NCBI GenBank assembly: GCA_036897625.1
Contig: JAYMTA010000729.1
Coordinates: 1 to 24,831 of the forward strand
Direction of reading: 5' to 3'
DNA length: 24,831 nucleotides
From: Pelargonium cotyledonis
Lineage: Eukaryota > Streptophyta > Magnoliopsida > Geraniales > Geraniaceae
Numbering within the stretch: position 1 is the first letter of the stretch; the number at the start of each line of letters is the position of its first letter. The notes under the pieces were generated by a model. That model did no database searches. It was given only the letters and a program-made list of their open reading frames with translations, and had not been told where the DNA came from. A program made the position numbers and the translations under genes. Of the stretch, positions 19,524-24,831 are shown piece after piece.

Positions 19524-20640
19524 CTAATACAGAAAATACCCTCCAAAATGAGCAATATCACAATAAATACCCTCCTCTGTTTTGCCATTGAGTTGACAAG
19601 CTACAAGTTGATCCACAGCTTCCCATTTTGTAATCTTTGAACTTTCTAAATCACTCACAGCCTCTTGATCTGCTGCATCATAATAATCAGAGCCCTTGAT
19701 CATCATAGCCTCAAATTGCTGAAAGTTCATTGTACTGTTGGTGTCAACTTTCTTTTCTTCTTCTTCTTCTTCATCTTCATGATCCCACGGTGAACTTGGT
19801 ATGATCTGTTGAGTTCTTGACTCTGCAACATTAATGGATGCACTGACATTGGAATAATCTTGAACTTGCTGTTGATGGTTTCTCTTCTTGAAGATTCTAC
19901 AAACGACCCATCCTTCATCATGTTGAGTCTCTCCAAGAGCATCATGACTAGGAATTATCTGTACAATTTGTTTGGGTGATAATTAGTCTTGATCACAAAA
20001 CAAAATTGTGTTGAAATCGAGATCTTACGTACGTGTAGTTGCGAATCGTCCATTCTATATTCGTACATGATCCAATCCGACTTTTGTCCATTTGGAGCTC
20101 GGCCTGTGTAGAACACAAGTGTCTTCCTCATTCCAATGATCCGTGATCTTGAGTTGCTTTTGTAAATCACCTTATCTCTTCCTGTAGCCTTCCAGAATCC
20201 AGCTGTGGTTGCACGATTTCTTCTCGTTCCGCTCGGGTATTTCTTGTCCCTGTGGCTAAAGAAGTACCAATCTGTTTGAGCTGTTGTTCCTATCTTGCAT
20301 CTTGCTGCAAGAAAATACAAAACATTTAGTCAATCGTGTGTATCGTGTTGGGTTCTCCACCACAAACACGACACACAGTTACATACTCAAGACACAATCT
20401 TATATATTTTGTGTCGTGTTCGTGTTGAATCACATAAGAAAGAAGAAGTGGCACACCTTGTATGTCCCATGGCTCAAGCTTATTGAGATCAACCTCATGA
20501 ATGACATCTAGGTCAATCTTCAGATGAGAGATCTTCTTCCTCAAGTAGTAGTGCAAGAGCTCTTCTTCAGTTGGGTGGAACCTGAAACCAGGAGGGACCT
20601 GGGATTGTCCATTCACTGATATATTCATGATTTCAGACAT
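19524..20640 (-). CDS. NAC transcription factor, NST (secondary-wall) clade-like
   Basis: Three minus-strand exons, 20640-20457, 20304-20033 and 19958-19524, join in frame to 891 nt, 296 aa. The NAC DNA-binding domain fills residues 15 to about 185: [20 protein letters not shown] (subdomain A), [11 protein letters not shown] (B), [16 protein letters not shown] and [11 protein letters not shown] (C), [12 protein letters not shown] and [12 protein letters not shown] (D), [10 protein letters not shown] (E). [10 protein letters not shown] before the domain matches Arabidopsis NST1 and NST2. In the C-terminal region, [14 protein letters not shown] corresponds to WAALDRLVASQLNG of that clade, which switches on secondary-wall synthesis. 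Odd points: a few extra residues between [10 protein letters not shown] and IIGMRK, GTRRNR where the clade has GTRTNR, an acidic run ([11 protein letters not shown]), and a short C terminus, since NST1/2 are about 330-365 aa. Met5 (20628) is an alternative start. The neighbour PGK is unrelated in function. Confidence 0.88.
20324..20440. repeat. CGTGTTCGTGTTG-family repeat filling NAC intron 1
   Basis: Most of the 152-bp first intron (20305-20456) is repeat. It has ATCGTGTTGGGTTCTCCACC, AAACACGACACACA and TTGTGTCGTGTTCGTGTTGA. The last closely matches CTCGTGTTCGTGTTGGATCA at about 6412 in the methyltransferase intron. Opposed arms can form a hairpin. The intron position itself is conserved in the NAC family, so the repeat has expanded in or invaded an old intron. 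Confidence 0.6.
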
Positions 20641-20727
20641 TGTAGCTACTAATCTATGTTGTCTGAACAAAACAACAATATTGTGTTTGTTAATTTTATG
20701 AACCAAATGGGTGCACAAGTGAGAGTT

Positions 20728-20736
20728 ACTTATATT
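20728..20736 (-). promoter_or_regulatory. Candidate TATA box of the NAC gene
   Basis: The minus strand reads CAATATAAGTAAC about 90 bases upstream of the start codon at 20640. This is a weak match to the consensus at a suitable distance. Confidence 0.3.
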
Positions 20737-21145
20737 GAATGAGATCTTAAAATATTGTAAACTTTGTTTTCATGGTCACTGGGATGGTGTCTTCAGTGGG
20801 GTACACACAATACATACATAAATACTACATATTGTGGTGTGGTTAGTGAAGCTAACAATTTGAATTGACCAGTTCGCACACCGGTAAAATCCAATTCACG
20901 TTTTAAGATATTTAGATTTCAAGTTACTTAAATTAAGTATGTTCAATATTTTAGTCGAGTCGGGTTGGCACCTCTGCATATTTCAGTCGTTAAAATCAAA
21001 ACTTGATTCAAACTTCAAAATGTAAAATTTTTATTGATCAAATCTAAATTATCTTTTATTTTTGAATCACATCTGAATCCAAATTATCAACACTACGAAG
21101 ATGTTGTCTCAAGCGGGTACACACATATACATACATACACACGTA

Positions 21146-21163
21146 TGTGTGTGTGTGTGTGTG
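21146..21163. repeat. (GT)n microsatellite
   Basis: About nine GT units follow an ACATACATACACACGTATG segment. ACATAC and GTATGT can pair, making a small near-palindrome. Confidence 0.85.
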
Positions 21164-22624
21164 ACAGTGAGTGATTTGTTAGGACAAATTGGAGCAAACC
21201 CTAATATATATGGCTAGACCAATGCTTACATCACTTGCATTGTGTTGAAATTAAATCATCAAATATTAATTATCTGCTTAATGAATATCATGCAATAATT
21301 TGATAAGTATGTGGGATGATGCCAGAGATGGACCATTTGGTCATTAATATTTTTATTGTTATCTTCGATCATAGTACAAATAGTAGTTTTGGCTAAAACT
21401 TGGCCAGTTCATACGAAACGGGTCAATATTGAATTGACAATTTGATTTCGTCGAATGCTTAGGTAGTAATTTTTCGTTTTCAAGTGTTTAGTCATCTCGT
21501 TGCTTTTAAAAATTTCCAAACTATTTTATTTCGCATTTTAAGGTTTAGACACAACGTTCTTTTACTCGTTTCGGGTTGTTATTTGTAATACGAGTTAAAT
21601 TACGTAGTAAAATTTCTCAGTTAAGTATTGTTATTGTGCTTTGTTAGAAACAAAAGATTCTCTTATTATTGTCAACAAAAACAGGACAATGATGAATTAG
21701 GCAGGGTTTATATATAATTGAGTGGAAGTAGTAGTGCAATTATATATTGAAGTCTATGTATATATTATGTTTCTTTATGTCAAGCATGTCCTTGAAAAAG
21801 AAAACAAAAAGTTCAGCTATATATAACTAATTATACAAATCTTCCACTATTGTTTTGTCTTGCCATGGTGATTAAATATAGAGTTAATTAACAACCATGC
21901 CTGAAACAAATGTAGCAGGCTACCATTATAAAATATAAACACACACACAATACATAATACACCAACTCGTTCCTCAAAGCTCTTGGATTTTGTTTATTTT
22001 TTTATACAAAAGATGTCCCGTCGTTGAGTTACGATAGTATCTTTAATAGATTAAGATGAGACTCACGCGGTTTAAGTAAAAAATGTTGATAACTTAACAA
22101 AATGCATTCGAAACTTGTTTGAGGGACATTTTAGTCATTTTTGAATTTTTTAATTCGAGTTTATTTTTAAACTAGCCAGAATCGTGTTGAGAGTTATAAA
22201 TAATAGTTGCACAACTTCTTTTAGCTTTAAAAGAGAATGAGAGGGTTATTGACTTCTTTCCCTACAAGAATTTTATATTTTTGCGACGAAATTCAGGTAG
22301 TGTCGACATAAGTAATGATTCCGTGGATAATACAGTGAATTTCATTAGTGCATGCTAACCATCATTTTCAATAAGATTTACATCCTCTTTCGTCCCTTAT
22401 TTGTTTACTAATTGGCATCACAGTGAGCAACCCCTTCCCTAATATAAACTTCAAACCCTAATGACGATCTTCGAGAAGTTAACTATATTTATATATATTC
22501 GTATTCGTGAGAGCAATTTCCTACCAAAATTTGACTTAATTTGTAGTTTGTTAGTAATGATAAACATGCATATTATTAATGGGCCCAAATCTTTGGAGAG
22601 AAGGACATAGTAACCTAAAAATGC

Positions 22625-22649
22625 ATATATATATATATATATATATATA
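22625..22649. repeat. (AT)n microsatellite
   Basis: About twelve AT units without interruption. Confidence 0.9.
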
Positions 22650-24381
22650 AATCAATATTCCCTTCCAAACACAACATGACAAATTCATATTTCAAATGAA
22701 TTTTGACCACATGATACCATAAGCTTCTCCTTACATATATATGTGATCTCTAAAATTCAACATCATTTCGACTACACACGAAAGAAGAAGAAAATGAAAT
22801 TATTACGTAAATAAAGTTATATAATATAATATTTAATCACAATTAATGTTGTTTAACATGAGCCATGAGGTGTGATCTGTTTTTGTTGGGTTGTATTAGT
22901 ACTTAATTACTTAGTTCGTTATCTTTCAAACATTGATGTCTAGAATTGATCTTAATAATTAACCATATATATATAAATAATGAAAATTTTGTTAGGGTGT
23001 ATATATTAATTAATTTGTGGGTCTAAGTTAGGTAGACAATTTCATTTTCATTATCATTGAGCAAACGTAACTTTGTGTTTTAAAAACGTTATGGTCATTT
23101 TTTTTTTTTTTTGCTTTTGAGAATTTTGGATTAATTTATTCCGTGCTTATTTTGATTCAGGATTTAGGGTATACGCTATATCTCTATATTTTTATATATT
23201 TTAGTTTGAGACGATTTTGTATTGACGGAGAATTTTAGGGTTTTTCTAAAAACCGTCATCAACCATTATCATTCCGATAATATTTTCATCATAGCTAAAC
23301 ATGGTAGAAGATTATTGATTGTAATATTCTAAATAGATTACCATGCCTAAAATGTGGTTAGGAATATAGGTTGCAATTATGGTCTTGTTTAAATAGTTTT
23401 TAATTTGATAATACGTATATATGCTATGGTCGAGATCCTTGTCTGTAGTGAAAAATTAGATAGCTATGGAAATTGACAAAACAACTGCCTTATAATCTTA
23501 ATTTAATTTGTTTGACCTCCACTAATCTTCCTTCTCTCTTCTTTGTTAATTATTTTTTTTTTCTTAATCAGCATGCATGCCGTAGCTTAGGAATCTTACA
23601 TTGTATATAATCTTAGCGGTAAATTATCGACGATATGTAGCCTCGTGACTAAGATTCATATTTATTTTTCTTTTTCAAAAAAATTGTAGGCGCAACATAG
23701 TACAAATTCATGTTGAGCGGTAGACTAGATCGGGTTTTAAGATAAATTGTGCAAATATATATTTCATGTTGTTTGCCCTACAAAATAGGTTGGATTGAAT
23801 TTTTTTTCGGTTTACATATATATACCATAAGGTTCTTGAGCGGACCCGCAAACTCGAGCGTGGTTGACACCTTTAAGTTATTTTACCACACTCAAACTAA
23901 TCTTCATTCGAGGGTAAGTCACAATTGAAATCCATCACTCTTTTAGGGGTTGTGTTGAATAGAGAACGAATGTAAGCGATCTTCCAACTCACGCAAGTTG
24001 TGTCAACAACTACACCACTACCCTTAAGTGTTGGATTAAATTTCATTTTCATTACTAAATATCCACGCTATTATATACCTTTTTTTATTCCAACTTTAAA
24101 TGGTGTCAATACTATAGTGTTTCATATTGGAAATCTCTCTCTAAGTACTTACATCATGCATGCATGGAGCTTCACCTAACATCTTGATATAATAATATGC
24201 ATGAAGGTGACAAAAACCAAAGAAAATACATGCAAAATCTATTATATATGTCAATTAATTATGTATTTTTCTAATTACATTATTGTACACATATTTTAAA
24301 TATGCCTACACATATCAATTTGAATATTGAGGCTGTTATTAAAAATAAAATGACACAACACCAACTATACTCCAATAATAT

Positions 24382-24403
24382 TATATATATATATATATAT
24401 ATA
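24382..24403. repeat. (TA)n microsatellite
   Basis: About eleven TA units, passing into a short ACACAC run. Confidence 0.9.
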
Positions 24404-24763
24404 CACACAATATATGGTTACCCCCATAGACTTAATTATAGAATAGTCCAACACTAATCGTTTAATTGTTTAATAGATGAAGGCTACTAATTACTTCTAA
24501 ATTCGTATTATTGCTCACTAAGATACCGAACAACGTAGAAAATATGTGTGTATTAACTAGATTTAGGCTAAGCACATACAATAGTTTCATGGTTTGTCTT
24601 TTTATTTTACAAGTTGTTGATTATTGAAAATGATGGCTATTTTGTCACTTTTAAGGCATCACATAAAACAACAAATAAAGAGAAACACCTGCTCATTTCT
24701 AGCAATGACAGGCCATCTAATTGATAATAATAACTATTATACAGACATGCATTAACAAATAAT

Positions 24764-24831
24764 TACTCCATCGGTCCCAAAATGAGTGTCCTGTTTGTCA
24801 AAATTTTTTGTCTCAAAATGAGTGTCTTATT
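24764..24831. mobile_element. Stowaway-like (Tc1/mariner) element, left end only
   Basis: The terminus TACTCCATCGGTCCCAAAAT then GAGTGTCC starts at 24764 with the TA target dinucleotide. It is followed by a second subrepeat, TGTCTCAAAATGAGTGTC. This doubled arrangement is also seen in the copy inside plastid PGK intron 5. The element runs off the right edge, so its length and coding capacity are unknown. Confidence 0.75.

Larger units (their letters stand above)
20740..24763. other. AT-rich intergenic region with no supported gene
   Basis: About 4 kb upstream of the NAC gene has no open frame of 60 codons or more and no recognisable protein remnant. It is very AT-rich, with three microsatellites (21146-21163, 22625-22649 and 24382-24403). 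It probably includes distal NAC promoter sequence. No transfer RNA or hairpin precursor was convincing. Confidence 0.6.

Noticed and set aside
20740-24763. Possible retroelement or unknown gene cluster in the 4-kb gene-poor region
   Set aside because: No long frame, no terminal repeats that I can pair, and no protein remnants. Only microsatellites and AT-rich sequence.

Overview
This is a gene-rich piece of a flowering-plant (eudicot-type) nuclear genome. The genes have many GT-AG introns, spacers and introns are AT-rich, proteins match plant families (vacuolar NHX, NAC factors, plastid-targeted PGK), and small Stowaway-like DNA transposons sit in introns. Nothing prokaryotic, viral or organellar was seen. 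I cannot name the species.

Layout, left to right. (1) 1-244, minus: first exon of a vacuolar-type Na+(K+)/H+ exchanger (NHX), cut by the window edge. (2) 245-1200: NHX promoter, an unrecognised low-complexity ORF, a two-copy 60-bp tandem repeat and the start of the sulfurtransferase promoter. (3) 1201-5081, plus: a complete 12-exon gene (378 aa) for thiosulfate/3-mercaptopyruvate sulfurtransferase (STR1/MST1 type), probably mitochondrial. (4) 5655-5727, plus: tRNA-Arg(CCG). (5) 6228-9457, minus: a six-exon SAM-dependent methyltransferase of the YtqB/rRNA-methylase-like family (267 aa), probably organelle-targeted, with a tandem array in its first intron and hairpin-rich repeat DNA in its last. 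(6) 10358-13529 and 15319-18779, both minus: two phosphoglycerate kinase genes in tandem, a cytosolic one (401 aa) and a plastid one (481 aa, transit peptide), with the same six-exon structure. (7) 19524-20640, minus: a three-exon NAC transcription factor (296 aa), closest by eye to the NST secondary-wall clade. (8) 20740-24831: AT-rich DNA with microsatellites and no gene I can support. It ends in the terminus of a Stowaway-like element.

The genes are independent units, not an operon. The two PGKs form one functional unit across compartments: the same reaction (1,3-bisphosphoglycerate + ADP to and from 3-phosphoglycerate + ATP) in cytosolic glycolysis and in the plastid Calvin cycle. The sulfurtransferase and methyltransferase genes converge, with the tRNA between them. 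I did not find a new biological system. The best leads are the PGK tandem pair, whose silent sites have diverged widely while the proteins stay alike; the shortened 3' end of the methyltransferase; the divergent NAC; and a hairpin-forming repeat family shared by two gene introns. Exon borders were read by hand from splice sites and reading frame, and all six complete or near-complete gene models close in frame.
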